Shown here: positions 1-7,279 of the stretch, piece after piece
How the letters are laid out: each line of letters starts with the position of its first letter
Position numbering within the stretch: position 1 is the first letter of the stretch
Made by a program: the position numbers and the translations under genes
Assembly: GCF_025655475.1 (NCBI RefSeq)
Contig: NZ_JAHTIK010000001.1
Span: 646,080 to 681,586, forward strand
Reading direction: 5' to 3'
Length of the DNA stretch: 35,507 nt
Source: Kitasatospora sp. DSM 101779
Lineage (GTDB): Bacteria; Actinomycetota; Actinomycetes; Streptomycetales; Streptomycetaceae
The notes under the pieces: model-generated
What the model saw: the letters and a program-made list of their open reading frames with translations, nothing else
Told to the model about the DNA's origin: nothing
Databases searched by the model: none

Positions 1-63
1 GCCGAGGCCCGCACCCGGGCCGGGCGGGCCCGCGACCGGCTGGCGGAGCTGCCCGGCGACTGA
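1..63 (+). CDS. C-terminal end of an unrecognised protein (partial)
   Basis: An open frame enters from the left edge and ends with TGA at 61-63, giving a 20-residue tail rich in Ala, Arg and Gly that ends LAELPGD. The composition looks like an ordinary actinobacterial C-terminus. Too little is present to name a family. About 210 bp without a recognisable gene follow before Ku. Confidence 0.5.
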   Translation, partial: AEARTRAGRARDRLAELPGD

Positions 64-275
64 CCCGTACCGGACCACCGGGCCGGATCCCCTCACCGGC
101 ACCGGAAGCCGCTGGTCGGGGCGGGGGCCGCCGAGCCGCCGGGGCCGCCGGTCCGTACGCTGGAAGCCGGTGTGAACACCTGCGCCGCGGGCGCGCGACC
201 GTCCGGGGCCGCCGCGGGACGCGGCCGGCGGGCCCGCCGGGGAGCGGTGCGCGGCGCCCGCCGAGAGGAGCGGTG

Positions 276-1361
276 ATGGCCAGGCCCGTGTGGACCGGCG
301 TGCTGACGTTCGGCCTTGTGACCGTGCCGGTGGCGCTGTACACGGCGACGGAGAGCCACACCGTCCGCTTCCACCAGCTGGAGCGCGGCACCTCGGACCG
401 GGTGCGCAACCGCCGGGTCAACGAGCGCACCGGCGAGGAGGTCGCCTTCGGCGACATCGTGAAGGGCTACGAGGTCGGCGACGGCGAGTACGTGGTCGTG
501 GATCCGGAGGAGCTGGAGCAGATCTCGCCCGGCCGCTCGCGGACGATCGACGTCTCCGGCTTCGTCGACCTCGCCCGGATCGAGCCGATCTACTTCGACA
601 AGACGTACTACCTGGGCCCGAAGGGCAGGGAGTACGGCAAGATCTACGCCCTGCTGACCAAGGCGCTGGAGCGGTCGAACCGGGCCGGGCTGGCGATGTT
701 CTCGATGCGCGGCAAGGAGTACCTGACCGCAGTCCGGGCAGAGAACGGCCTGCTGGAGCTCCACACCATGCACTTCGCCGACGAGGTCCGGGACCCGCAC
801 CGGGAGATCGACGACCTGCCCGGCGGCGAGGAGAGGTTCAGCGGGGCCGAGCTGCGGACGGCGGAGCAGCTGATCGACACGCTGGCCGTGGACTGGGACC
901 CGGAGGAGTACCGGGACACCTTCGAGGAGCAGGTCCGCCGGCTGATCGAGGACAAGCAGGCCGGGCGGGAGACGGTGCTCTCGGAGGGCCCGCCGGCCGA
1001 GGCCACCAATGTGGTCGACCTGATGGACGTCCTGCGGCGCAGCCTCGACGACGCCCGCGGCGGGTCCGCCGCGCGCGGGGCGGACGAATCCGCCCGGCCG
1101 GCGAAGGCACGGCGGACGCCGAAGGCCGCGGGCGGCAGGAAGAGCACCTCGGCGGCCGCGGGCCGGGGCGGTGCGGCGGCGACGCCGGAGAAGAAGCGGG
1201 TCGGCTCGTCGAAGGCGGCGGAGGACCTGTCGAAGCTGACCAAGACCGAGCTGTACAAGCGGGCGACGGAGCTCGGCATCCCGCACCGCTCGGCGATGAA
1301 CCGCGACGAGCTGCAGGCGGCGGTGGAGAAGGCCGGCCGAGGGCTGCGCGCGGTGTCCTGA
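276..1361 (+). CDS. ku: Ku DNA end-binding protein with SAP-like C-terminal extension
   Basis: Bacterial Ku binds double-strand DNA ends as a ring-shaped dimer and recruits the repair ligase LigD for non-homologous end joining. The 361-residue product opens with MARPVWTGVLTFGLVTVPV, a typical Ku start, and carries the Ku core to about residue 255. A lysine- and alanine-rich linker follows, then a SAP-like helix pair near residues 315-350 (LTKTELYKRA, MNRDELQAAV). The extension makes it longer than the usual 270-300 residue minimal Ku; such basic tails in actinobacteria are associated with DNA binding. I chose ATG 276 because GAGAGGAG at 263-270 is well spaced for it; GTG 273 immediately before is the alternative. 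No ligD is visible nearby. The convergent gene ends 15 bp downstream. Confidence 0.95.
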   Translation: MARPVWTGVLTFGLVTVPVALYTATESHTVRFHQLERGTSDRVRNRRVNERTGEEVAFGDIVKGYEVGDGEYVVVDPEELEQISPGRSRTIDVSGFVDLARIEPIYFDKTYYLGPKGREYGKIYALLTKALERSNRAGLAMFSMRGKEYLTAVRAENGLLELHTMHFADEVRDPHREIDDLPGGEERFSGAELRTAEQLIDTLAVDWDPEEYRDTFEEQVRRLIEDKQAGRETVLSEGPPAEATNVVDLMDVLRRSLDDARGGSAARGADESARPAKARRTPKAAGGRKSTSAAAGRGGAAATPEKKRVGSSKAAEDLSKLTKTELYKRATELGIPHRSAMNRDELQAAVEKAGRGLRAVS

Positions 1362-1376
1362 CCCGGTGCGGGCCGG

Positions 1377-1760
1377 TCACGGCCGGCCGGTCCGCCCGGT
1401 CGCACCGTCCGAACGCCCGCCCGGCCGGCCGGGCCGCTCGGGCGCGCGGCCGGGCCAGGGTGCGGCGGGCTCCGGTGCCGGCTGCAGCGCGGCCGGGTCG
1501 TAGAGCACCCAGCCCCAGTCGGCCGCGCCGCAACCCCACCGGACGAGCGCGACCCAGGCGGTGCTGCCGTGGTGCCGCCGCCAGGTGGTGAGTTCGGCGG
1601 CCCGCCAGCCGCCGCCGAGCCGGATCTGCACCCAGCGCCAGCGCGGTGCGACGTCCCGGCACGGCCCGGGCCCGCTCATCATGGCCTGCGGGGCGAACAC
1701 CACGTCCCCCGGCACGGTCGGCGGCCGGGCCGCGCGCGAGAACGGGACATCGGCGGTCAC
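1377..1760 (-). CDS. Small conserved protein under a LexA-box promoter (putative SOS gene)
   Basis: The 127-residue product is rich in Trp and Arg. It has an RWRWVQIRLGGGWRAAELT segment and a WGWVLYDPAAL segment of the kind found in small uncharacterised streptomycete proteins that read as a compact beta-rich domain. The tail after residue 105 is Pro/Gly/Arg-rich and probably disordered. No catalytic motif is evident and the function is unknown. GTG 1760 was chosen because the -10 box GAGAAT (1772-1767) ends exactly 6 bp upstream, which predicts a leaderless mRNA. An upstream GTG at 1778 lies inside the promoter. A LexA box sits between -35 and -10, so induction by DNA damage is likely. It converges on Ku, another DNA-damage gene. 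Confidence 0.75.
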   Translation of the reverse strand: MTADVPFSRAARPPTVPGDVVFAPQAMMSGPGPCRDVAPRWRWVQIRLGGGWRAAELTTWRRHHGSTAWVALVRWGCGAADWGWVLYDPAALQPAPEPAAPWPGRAPERPGRPGGRSDGATGRTGRP

Positions 1761-1766
1761 CCCTCC

Positions 1767-1795
1767 ATTCTCGAACACATGTTCCCATCTGGCAA
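1767..1795 (-). promoter_or_regulatory. Promoter TTGCCA-N17-GAGAAT
   Basis: Reading leftwards, TTGCCA (1795-1790), a 17-bp spacer and GAGAAT (1772-1767) form a good vegetative-type promoter. The predicted transcription start coincides with the GTG start codon at 1760. The spacer contains the complete LexA box. Confidence 0.65.
1773..1784. promoter_or_regulatory. LexA (SOS) box GAACACATGTTC
   Basis: The sequence matches the actinobacterial SOS box GAAC-N4-GTTC perfectly in both arms and is preceded by TC, as in the extended TCGAAC half. It lies inside the spacer of the leftward promoter, where LexA would block RNA polymerase. It also lies about 30 bp upstream of the -10 of the rightward gene at 1825, so both divergent genes could be affected. 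Confidence 0.75.
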
Positions 1796-1824
1796 CGAGC
1801 CGCCCGGCCCACTACTCTCCCGCC

Positions 1825-2151
1825 ATGGATCGGACCCGCCCGCTGGTCCGCGACGTCCTCCCGGACCTCGCCGGCGAACTGACCGCCCTCCTGCTGGAGG
1901 AGGGCGAACTCCGGCTGGCCGCCGCCGTGCAGGCGCTCCGGCTGGTGGACGAGTGCGACTGCGGCGAGGGGTCCTGCCAGAGCATCCGCACCGCGGAGCA
2001 ACCGCCGGGCCGGGCGTCCGGCCCGGGCCACCGCACGGTGCCGCTGCTCGCCGACGCGGGCCTGCTCGTCCTCGACGTGGTCGACGACCGGATCGTCTAC
2101 GTCGAGGTGCTGGACCGGCCGCCGATGCGGCGCCGGCCGGCCGGGAGGTGA
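1825..2151 (+). CDS. Conserved small protein with CDCGEGSC cysteine cluster
   Basis: The 108-residue product has a Leu/Glu-rich helical first half and then the motif CDCGEGSCQS near residues 50-60. A short segment beginning RTVPLLADAGLLVLDVVDDR and continuing VYVEVLDR follows, reading as a beta hairpin or sheet. Small streptomycete proteins of this plan are annotated only as hypothetical. The clustered cysteines could bind metal, but this is inference. ATG 1825 is chosen because a -10-like TACTCT (1813-1818) ends 6 bp before it and no ribosome binding site is visible, which suggests leaderless translation. It diverges from the SOS-box gene and shares the control region. Confidence 0.75.
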   Translation: MDRTRPLVRDVLPDLAGELTALLLEEGELRLAAAVQALRLVDECDCGEGSCQSIRTAEQPPGRASGPGHRTVPLLADAGLLVLDVVDDRIVYVEVLDRPPMRRRPAGR

Positions 2152-2267
2152 CGGGCACCGGGACGATCGCGTAGGTTTCCGTGCTCACTGTCCGAAACGG
2201 ACGGGAGCGGGTAGGAGCCCCGGCGCCCACATCCGTCCGGCAGCCAGCCGCAGGGAGGTGCCCCGCG

Positions 2268-2711
2268 ATGACCGACGATCCGCACGGCGGGCCGCTCAGG
2301 GACCCGTCCGCCCTGGAGATGGTCTGCGACGCCGTCGGCGACGACGGAGCCCTGTGCCGGGTGACCGGCACACTCACCGCGGCCAGCCTGCTCCAGGCCG
2401 GGCAGGGCCTCGACCTGGCCCTCCGGACGGGGCGACGGCTGCTGGTGCTCGACCTCGCCCGCGTCCTGGTGTGCGACTCCGCCGCCATGGACTACCTGCT
2501 GCAGTTCGGCGAGGACGCCCGCGCCGCCGGGGTCCGGCTCCGCCTGTCGGCGGCCAGCCCCGCGGTCAGCCGCGTGCTGGACGAGACCGGGCGCCGGGCG
2601 GCGCTCTCCGTCTACGACTCGGTGGAGGAGGCCATGGCGGCCGCACCCGAGGAGGCGGCGGAGGCCCTGAACGACGGCCCGGAGCAGCCCGCGGAGCACC
2701 CCCGCCCGTGA
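2268..2711 (+). CDS. STAS-domain anti-sigma factor antagonist
   Basis: STAS antagonists of the SpoIIAA/RsbV type bind anti-sigma kinases and release sigma factors when their conserved serine is unphosphorylated. The 147-residue product shows the expected order: a strand (ALCRVTGTLTAASLL), a central strand LLVLDLARV, and the phospho-site loop CDSAAMDYLLQF around residues 70-81 in place of the usual D-S-S/T-G-L. A helix and an Ala/Glu-rich tail follow. GGGAGG at 2253-2258 supports ATG 2268. Its kinase partner is not adjacent, although an RsbW-type ATPase gene lies at 9410-9811. The less canonical serine loop leaves open whether it is phosphorylated. Confidence 0.85.
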   Translation: MTDDPHGGPLRDPSALEMVCDAVGDDGALCRVTGTLTAASLLQAGQGLDLALRTGRRLLVLDLARVLVCDSAAMDYLLQFGEDARAAGVRLRLSAASPAVSRVLDETGRRAALSVYDSVEEAMAAAPEEAAEALNDGPEQPAEHPRP

Positions 2712-2742
2712 GCGCGAACCGGCGCCCGGCGATCGGCGGCGG

Positions 2743-3702
2743 TCAGCCGAGCTCGCGGACCGGTGCGCCGGCCAGGTACGCCTCGATGTCCTCGACCGCC
2801 TGGGTGTAGTACGTCTCGTAGTTGCCGCGCGAGACGTAGCCGAGGTGCGGGGTGGCGAGCAGCCGGGGTGCGGTGCGCATCGGGTGGTCGGCCGGGAGCG
2901 GCTCGATGTCGAAGACGTCGACGCCCGCGCCGGCGATCCGGCCCTCGCGCAGGGCTGCGAGCAGGGCCTCCTGGTCGACGATCGCGGCCCGGGAGGTGTT
3001 CACCAGGTAGGCGGTGGACTTCATCAGGGCGAGTTCCGGTGCACCCAGCAGCCCGCGGGTCCGCTCGCCGAGCGCGAGGTGGACGGAGACCACGTCGCTG
3101 CTCGCGAGCAACTCCTCCTTGGACGGGGCCCGGGCGACGCCGACCTCGGCGGCCCGCTCCTGCGTGAGGTTCCGGCTCCAGGCGACGACGTCCATGCCGA
3201 AGGCGAGACCGACCCGGGCCACCCGGCTGCCGATCTTGCCCAGCCCGAGCAGGCCGAGCCTGCGGCCGTGCAGGTCGGCGCCGACGGTGCTCTGCCACGG
3301 GCCACCCTGCCGCAGTGCGGTGGACTCGGCGACCAGACCGCGTGCGAGGCCGAGGATCAGCGCCCAGGTGAGCTCCACCGGCGGGGTGGAGAGGCTCTGG
3401 GTACCGCAGACGGTGACGCCGAGCTCGGCGGCGGCCGCCCGGTCGATGACGGAGTTCCGCATGCCGGAGGCGACCAGCAGCCGCAGCCTCGGCAGCCGGC
3501 GCAGCAGGGAGGCCGGGAAGGGCACCCGCTCGCGCAGGGTCACCACGATGTCGAAGTCCGCGATGGCGGCGGCGAGTCCGTCCTCGTCGGCGAAGTGCTC
3601 GCGGAAGCTCACGACCTCGACCCGGTCCTCCAGCCGGGACCAGTCCGCGACCGTCGTCGCGACGCCCTGGAAGTCGTCGAGCACGGCACAGCGCAGCTGC
3701 AT
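2743..3702 (-). CDS. D-2-hydroxyacid dehydrogenase family protein
   Basis: This NAD(P)-dependent oxidoreductase of the phosphoglycerate/formate dehydrogenase-like superfamily interconverts 2-oxo acids and D-2-hydroxy acids in the cytoplasm; the substrate cannot be read from sequence. The 319-residue product has the Rossmann motif GLGKIG at 153-158 and the catalytic trio Arg238 (NTSRAA), Glu267 (FDIEPL) and His286 (TPHLGY). Length and spacing are normal and all three catalytic residues are present, so it should be active. AGAGGA upstream at usual spacing supports ATG 3702. It is a single gene converging on the STAS gene. Confidence 0.92.
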   Translation of the reverse strand: MQLRCAVLDDFQGVATTVADWSRLEDRVEVVSFREHFADEDGLAAAIADFDIVVTLRERVPFPASLLRRLPRLRLLVASGMRNSVIDRAAAAELGVTVCGTQSLSTPPVELTWALILGLARGLVAESTALRQGGPWQSTVGADLHGRRLGLLGLGKIGSRVARVGLAFGMDVVAWSRNLTQERAAEVGVARAPSKEELLASSDVVSVHLALGERTRGLLGAPELALMKSTAYLVNTSRAAIVDQEALLAALREGRIAGAGVDVFDIEPLPADHPMRTAPRLLATPHLGYVSRGNYETYYTQAVEDIEAYLAGAPVRELG

Positions 3703-3791
3703 CCTGCAATCCTCTCGGAGTCCGCGAGGCCGTGGCGGGCCCGCTCGTCGGCGGTGACTGGTGATCATGTGCAGGCTATCCGGCCGCGGCG

Positions 3792-4424
3792 TCAGTCGAG
3801 GCGGATGTGCCGGACACTGGTCCAGGTCCGCCGGAGGGCGCCGCGCAGCGGACCGTCGGTGTCGGGCGCGAGTGCGAGCCCGGCGGATCCGGCGATCCGC
3901 TCCGCGACCTGAGCGACGGTCAGCCGGTCGGTCCACAGGTGCTCGGCGAACTCCTCGCCCTGCAGGCGCTCCAGGCAAAGGTCGAGCCGGGACACCGCGA
4001 AGCTCTCGCGGCGCAGCGGCGCATCCCTGCCGGCGGCGAACCGCAGGGCGTGGCCGACACCGCGGCCGCGCAGCCTGCGGAGCACGGTGGCCCGCTCCGC
4101 GAGGAGGGCGAAGTGCCGTACTTCGTGGCCGCGTCCGCGCAGTCGGCCGATGGTCTCCCGGAAGTACTGCGGGTCGACGACGGTCATCGGCACGAGGACC
4201 GTCCCGGAGTGCCGGGTGAGGGTCAGGTCGAGGACCTCGAAGACGCCCCGGCGCCAGGCCGGCAGGTCCTGGAAGTCGCCGCGCAGGGCGGGCGGCAGCA
4301 TCCGGTGCAGGCCGAAGCCGAGGTGTTCCGGGTCGCAGACGACACCGCCGGGCAGCCGGCGCCGGATCTCGTACGCGGTCTGCGTCTTGCCGCCGCCGAA
4401 GGGGCCGTTGATCCACAGGAGCAC
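3792..4424 (-). CDS. TmrB-like P-loop ATP-binding protein
   Basis: The 210-residue protein begins with a P-loop almost at once (INGPFGGGKT, residues 5-14). It continues with the pattern of the AAA/TmrB-like family, known from Bacillus TmrB, a tunicamycin-resistance protein (CDPEHLGFGLHR, LVPMTVVDPQYF, HFALLAERATVLRRL). These segments resemble nucleotide or sugar kinases in which the second motif follows the P-loop by about 20 residues. It may act as a kinase or resistance factor; the substrate is unknown. The start is GTG 4424, with a perfect -10 TAGGGT (4437-4432) 7 bp upstream, so translation is probably leaderless. It reads in the same direction as the SDR-like gene 39 bp upstream but has its own promoter. 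Confidence 0.85.
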   Translation of the reverse strand: MLLWINGPFGGGKTQTAYEIRRRLPGGVVCDPEHLGFGLHRMLPPALRGDFQDLPAWRRGVFEVLDLTLTRHSGTVLVPMTVVDPQYFRETIGRLRGRGHEVRHFALLAERATVLRRLRGRGVGHALRFAAGRDAPLRRESFAVSRLDLCLERLQGEEFAEHLWTDRLTVAQVAERIAGSAGLALAPDTDGPLRGALRRTWTSVRHIRLD

Positions 4425-4431
4425 GGCCCCG

Positions 4432-4437
4432 ACCCTA
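4432..4437 (-). promoter_or_regulatory. -10 box TAGGGT for a leaderless transcript
   Basis: On the minus strand TAGGGT matches the Streptomyces -10 consensus exactly and lies 7 bp before GTG 4424. No clear -35 element is seen. Confidence 0.5.
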
Positions 4438-4463
4438 CGCCGCCGCCCGGACCGGCATGCCGC

Positions 4464-5399
4464 TCACGCGGGCCGCGGGTCGCGGTGGGCCTCGACGATC
4501 GCGGCCAGCACCTCCTGCCAGGGCGTGGGGGCCAGGTCGAAGGTCCGCTCGGCCGCGGTGGAGTCCATGACGAACGGCCGCTCCAGCTGGTAGGCGGTCT
4601 CCCGGACCGCCCGGACGGTGGGGTTCACCAGGCCGAGCAGGGCGAGCACCGCGCCGGGGATGCGGCGCACCGGCACCGGCGGCAGCCCGCCGGCGCGGGC
4701 CAGGTCCGCGACGGCCTCGCGCTGGCTGCGCGGCGGATTGCTCGGGACGTGCCAGGGCCGGCCCCAGGCGCGTTCGTCGCTGCCGACGGCCACCAGCAGT
4801 CGGGCGGCGTCGAGGGTGTACGTCCAGCTGTGCGCGGTGTCGGGGTCACCCAGGACCTGGACGCCGCGGCCGGCGAGCACCCGGGGCACGACGCGCTCGC
4901 CGAGCACGCTCTCGGCACCGGGGCCGAGGTAGTCGGAGCCGCGGATCTCGGTGGCGCGGATGCGCCCGGCCCTGTGCAGGGTCTCGGCGTCCTGCCACAT
5001 CTTGGCCCGGACCCGGCCCTTGACGCTGTTGGGCGCGAGCGGGGTGTCCTCGGTCATCGGCCCGTCGACGGCGCCGTAGCCGTACAGGTTGCCGACCGTG
5101 GCGAGGACGGCTCCGGAGCTCTCGGCGGCCCGGAGCAGCGCGGCGGCGAGCGGCGGCCAGTCGGTCGCCCACCGGTGGTAGGCCGGGTTGGCGCAGTTGT
5201 AGAGGACGGCCGCGCCGGCGGCGGCTGTAGCGAGCGCATCGGCGTCGGAGGCGTCGAGGCGCAGGTGGCGCACGCCGGTCAGCGGGGCGGCGGTGCGGCC
5301 GGAGCGGGTCACCACGGTGACCTCCTCGCCGCGGTCGGCGAGCAGTCGGGCGGTGGCGGTGCCGACGGGGCCGGCGCCGACGATCAGGTGCTTGCTCAC
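4464..5399 (-). CDS. NAD-dependent epimerase/dehydratase-like (extended SDR) protein, catalytic Tyr missing
   Basis: The 311-residue product has an N-terminal Rossmann motif (IVGAGPVGTATARLLA), an NmrA/extended-SDR body with a VGNLYGYG segment, and a C-terminal domain typical of nucleoside-sugar epimerase-like proteins. In the usual YxxxK position the sequence reads KGRVRAKMW: the lysine is present but the tyrosine position is Arg. It may therefore bind NAD(P)H without acting as a classical reductase, or act as a redox sensor or binding protein; this is inference. GTG 5399 is preceded by AGGGGG at good spacing. A TTGACA promoter upstream lies between inverted repeats and it is divergent from a TetR gene, so TetR-controlled expression is likely. 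Confidence 0.85.
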   Translation of the reverse strand: MSKHLIVGAGPVGTATARLLADRGEEVTVVTRSGRTAAPLTGVRHLRLDASDADALATAAAGAAVLYNCANPAYHRWATDWPPLAAALLRAAESSGAVLATVGNLYGYGAVDGPMTEDTPLAPNSVKGRVRAKMWQDAETLHRAGRIRATEIRGSDYLGPGAESVLGERVVPRVLAGRGVQVLGDPDTAHSWTYTLDAARLLVAVGSDERAWGRPWHVPSNPPRSQREAVADLARAGGLPPVPVRRIPGAVLALLGLVNPTVRAVRETAYQLERPFVMDSTAAERTFDLAPTPWQEVLAAIVEAHRDPRPA

Positions 5400-5449
5400 G
5401 GTGGGTCCCCCTGGGCGAGTCGGGCGAACGGTGGCGGTGCGGTGCGGTG

Positions 5450-5466
5450 CGAGAACAGCGTTCTCG
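5450..5466. promoter_or_regulatory. TetR-type operator 1: CGAGAAC-AGC-GTTCTCG
   Basis: A perfect 7-bp inverted repeat with a 3-bp centre lies between the divergent SDR-like and TetR genes, just downstream of the predicted start of SDR transcription. The arm GAGAAC recurs in the other copies in this intergenic region. Confidence 0.6.
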
Positions 5467-5476
5467 GTCGGCTCCG

Positions 5477-5505
5477 AGCCTGGCGGACACGCCCGCCGCT
5501 GTCAA
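5477..5505 (-). promoter_or_regulatory. Promoter TTGACA-N17-CAGGCT for the SDR-like gene
   Basis: On the minus strand a perfect -35 TTGACA (5505-5500) is followed after 17 bp by CAGGCT (5482-5477), four of six matches to TAGRRT. Operator 2 abuts the -35 and operator 1 lies just downstream of the start, which suits repression by the divergent TetR protein. Confidence 0.55.
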
Positions 5506-5517
5506 GAACGGCGTTCT
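5505..5517. promoter_or_regulatory. TetR-type operator 2: AGAAC-GGC-GTTCT
   Basis: A 5-bp inverted repeat with 3-bp centre has the same arms as operator 1. Two further half-sites GTTCTCG occur at 5532-5538 and 5570-5576, closer to the TetR start. This clustering supports autoregulation and control of the divergent SDR-like gene. Confidence 0.55.
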
Positions 5518-5597
5518 CTCCTGCATACGCCGTTCTCGTCGGCGGGGGCCGTGCTCGATCGTTGCCGCCGTTCTCGGCGGCTGCCAGGATGGTGGCC

Positions 5598-6317
5598 ATG
5601 CCCGCCGCCCCGAAGCCGCTCACCGCCCGTGAACGCGCCCGCATCGAGTTCACCCGGGACATCAAGGAGGCGGCCCGCCGCCAGCTCGCCGAGCACGGCC
5701 CGGACGGCCTCTCGCTGCGCGGGGTGGCCCGGGACATCGGCCTGGTCTCGGCGTCCGCGCTGTACCGGTACTTCCCCGGACGCGACGCGCTGCTCACCGC
5801 ACTCATCACCGACAGCTACGACGCGCTGGGCGACGCCGCCGACGCCGCCGTCAGCGCGGCGGCGGACCGCGATCCGGCCGCACGCTGGACCGCCCTGTGC
5901 CACGCCGTACGGGACTGGGCCGTGGCGCACCCGCACGAGTACGCGCTGATCTACGGCTCCCCCGTCCCCGGCTACACCGCCCCGGCCGACACGACCGCTC
6001 CCGGCACCCGGCTGCCGTTCCTGATCGGCGCCCTGTTCGCCGAGGCCGCGGCGGCGGGCTGCTACCGTCCCGGGCCGGCGCCCGCGGCGCCGGCGGAGGC
6101 GCGGCGGGCCCTGCAGCCGCTGCTCGACCGGCTGCCCGGCGAGGTGTCCGCCGACCTGGTGATCGCGGGCGTGTCGGCCTGGACGTACCTGTGCGGCGCG
6201 GTCTCCTTCGAGGTGTTCGGCCACCGCTCGGCGATCGTCGCCGACCCGCGGGCGTACTTCGACCACGAGATCCACCGGATCGGCGCCCTGCTGGGCATCG
6301 TGCCGGCGGACGGCTGA
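5598..6317 (+). CDS. TetR/AcrR-family transcriptional regulator
   Basis: The 239-residue product has an N-terminal helix-turn-helix (residues about 20-65: LSLRGVARDIGLVSASALYRYF, a clear TetR recognition helix) followed by an all-helical ligand-binding domain with a WHG/TetR_C-like body. Such repressors usually bind palindromes next to their own gene and let go on binding a small hydrophobic ligand. The intergenic repeats of GAGAAC/GTTCTC type at 5450-5576 are the likely operators. Its probable targets are itself and the divergent SDR-like gene. ATG 5598 was chosen over ATG 5589 (9 bp earlier, in frame) because AGGA at 5586-5589 is better spaced for it; the choice is uncertain. Confidence 0.9.
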   Translation: MPAAPKPLTARERARIEFTRDIKEAARRQLAEHGPDGLSLRGVARDIGLVSASALYRYFPGRDALLTALITDSYDALGDAADAAVSAAADRDPAARWTALCHAVRDWAVAHPHEYALIYGSPVPGYTAPADTTAPGTRLPFLIGALFAEAAAAGCYRPGPAPAAPAEARRALQPLLDRLPGEVSADLVIAGVSAWTYLCGAVSFEVFGHRSAIVADPRAYFDHEIHRIGALLGIVPADG

Positions 6318-6325
6318 GGCCGGTC

Positions 6326-7186
6326 TCAGGCGCCGGCGCGGACGATCTCCTGCCAGGTCACCGGCGGGCAGAGCCCCTGCGGGGTGCTCTTGAGGAACTG
6401 CCGGTACGGGACGTCGCGACGCCGCAGCTCCAGCCAGTGGTCCTTGCCGGAGACGAAGTCCCAGCCGTCGTTGGGCATCTTGATGAAGTCGTCGCGGTGG
6501 TCCTTCGACTGGCTGGTGATCTGCAGAACGGTGGCGTGCGAGGCGTGGCTCTGCAGGACGACGCAGTAGTGGCGCAGCACCTGGCGGCGGTCCTCGTGCA
6601 GCGGGATCTCGGCCAGCCAGACCTCGCCGGGGGCGGGCCGGCGGGTGGTGGTGCGTTGGCGGACGGGGATCCGCACCGGTCGCGGCGGCGCGACCGTCCC
6701 CCCGTGGCGGCGCCCCCACCAGCGGACGACGTAGAAGCAGACCGCGGCGGCGACGGCGGAGGCCACCGTGCCGAGGGTGGCCGCGAGCATGTGCTCGCCC
6801 GCCGCCCGGGTCGCCGGGTCGGCGAAGGACTGGCCCGCCAGGGCGGCGCGGACGGCCGCCGGCGAGGCGAGGGCGGCGGACCCCGCCGCGGCGCCGATCA
6901 GCACCGCGCGGACGAGCAGTGCGACCGGCCGGGGTCTGCCCCGGCCGCCAGCCATCCAGCCCAGCAGCAGGGCGGTGAAGCCGGAGATCGCCCAGAGCAC
7001 GGCACGCTGCGGGGCCTGCAGCGGGGGCTGCGGCGTGGTCGAGGCGGCCATCACCCAGGGCAGCACCGCCGGCAGCGCGAGCAGGTACCCGGCGACGAAC
7101 CAGCCGGGGAGCAGCAGCAGGACCGCGCACCCGCAGCCGCCCCCGCCCGTCCGCCCGACCCCGGGACCGCCGTAGTGCCCTGACAT
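6326..7186 (-). CDS. Membrane protein with C-terminal PemK/MazF-like domain
   Basis: The 286-residue product has a Gly-rich start and then four hydrophobic segments, roughly residues 20-48, 60-82, 88-120 and 132-158, followed by a soluble C-terminal third. That tail reads PGEVWLAEIPLHEDR, then LRHYCVVLQ, TVLQITSQSKDHRDD and a GWDF...DHWLEL segment. This follows the MazF/PemK order: GEVW strand, R-x-x-x-VVL strand, I-T-S catalytic turn. MazF-fold toxins cleave RNA; here the fold would be tethered to the membrane and no antitoxin gene is adjacent, so a sensing or housekeeping role is as likely. The start at ATG 7186 follows a GGGGGTGG stretch; ATG 7213 in frame is the alternative. It converges on the TetR gene with an 8-bp gap. 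Confidence 0.7.
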   Translation of the reverse strand: MSGHYGGPGVGRTGGGGCGCAVLLLLPGWFVAGYLLALPAVLPWVMAASTTPQPPLQAPQRAVLWAISGFTALLLGWMAGGRGRPRPVALLVRAVLIGAAAGSAALASPAAVRAALAGQSFADPATRAAGEHMLAATLGTVASAVAAAVCFYVVRWWGRRHGGTVAPPRPVRIPVRQRTTTRRPAPGEVWLAEIPLHEDRRQVLRHYCVVLQSHASHATVLQITSQSKDHRDDFIKMPNDGWDFVSGKDHWLELRRRDVPYRQFLKSTPQGLCPPVTWQEIVRAGA

Positions 7187-7279
7187 CGCCACCCCCCGGT
7201 GCCGCCGTTGCATTCCGGCCGACGATAGCGGGGGGCGCCGGACCTCCGGGGCCGATTGGCCGAAACGGTCGACGGACCG

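Noticed and set aside
5450..5466. GAGAAC-AGC-GTTCTC as an SOS box
   Set aside because: The centre between GAAC and GTTC is 3 bp and the element recurs beside a TetR gene, so a TetR operator is more likely.
3807..6317. An 836-codon rightward open frame ending in the TetR gene
   Set aside because: Everything before about 5589 is the antisense shadow of the TmrB-like and SDR-like genes and is Gly/Ala/Arg-rich. Only the TetR part has family motifs.
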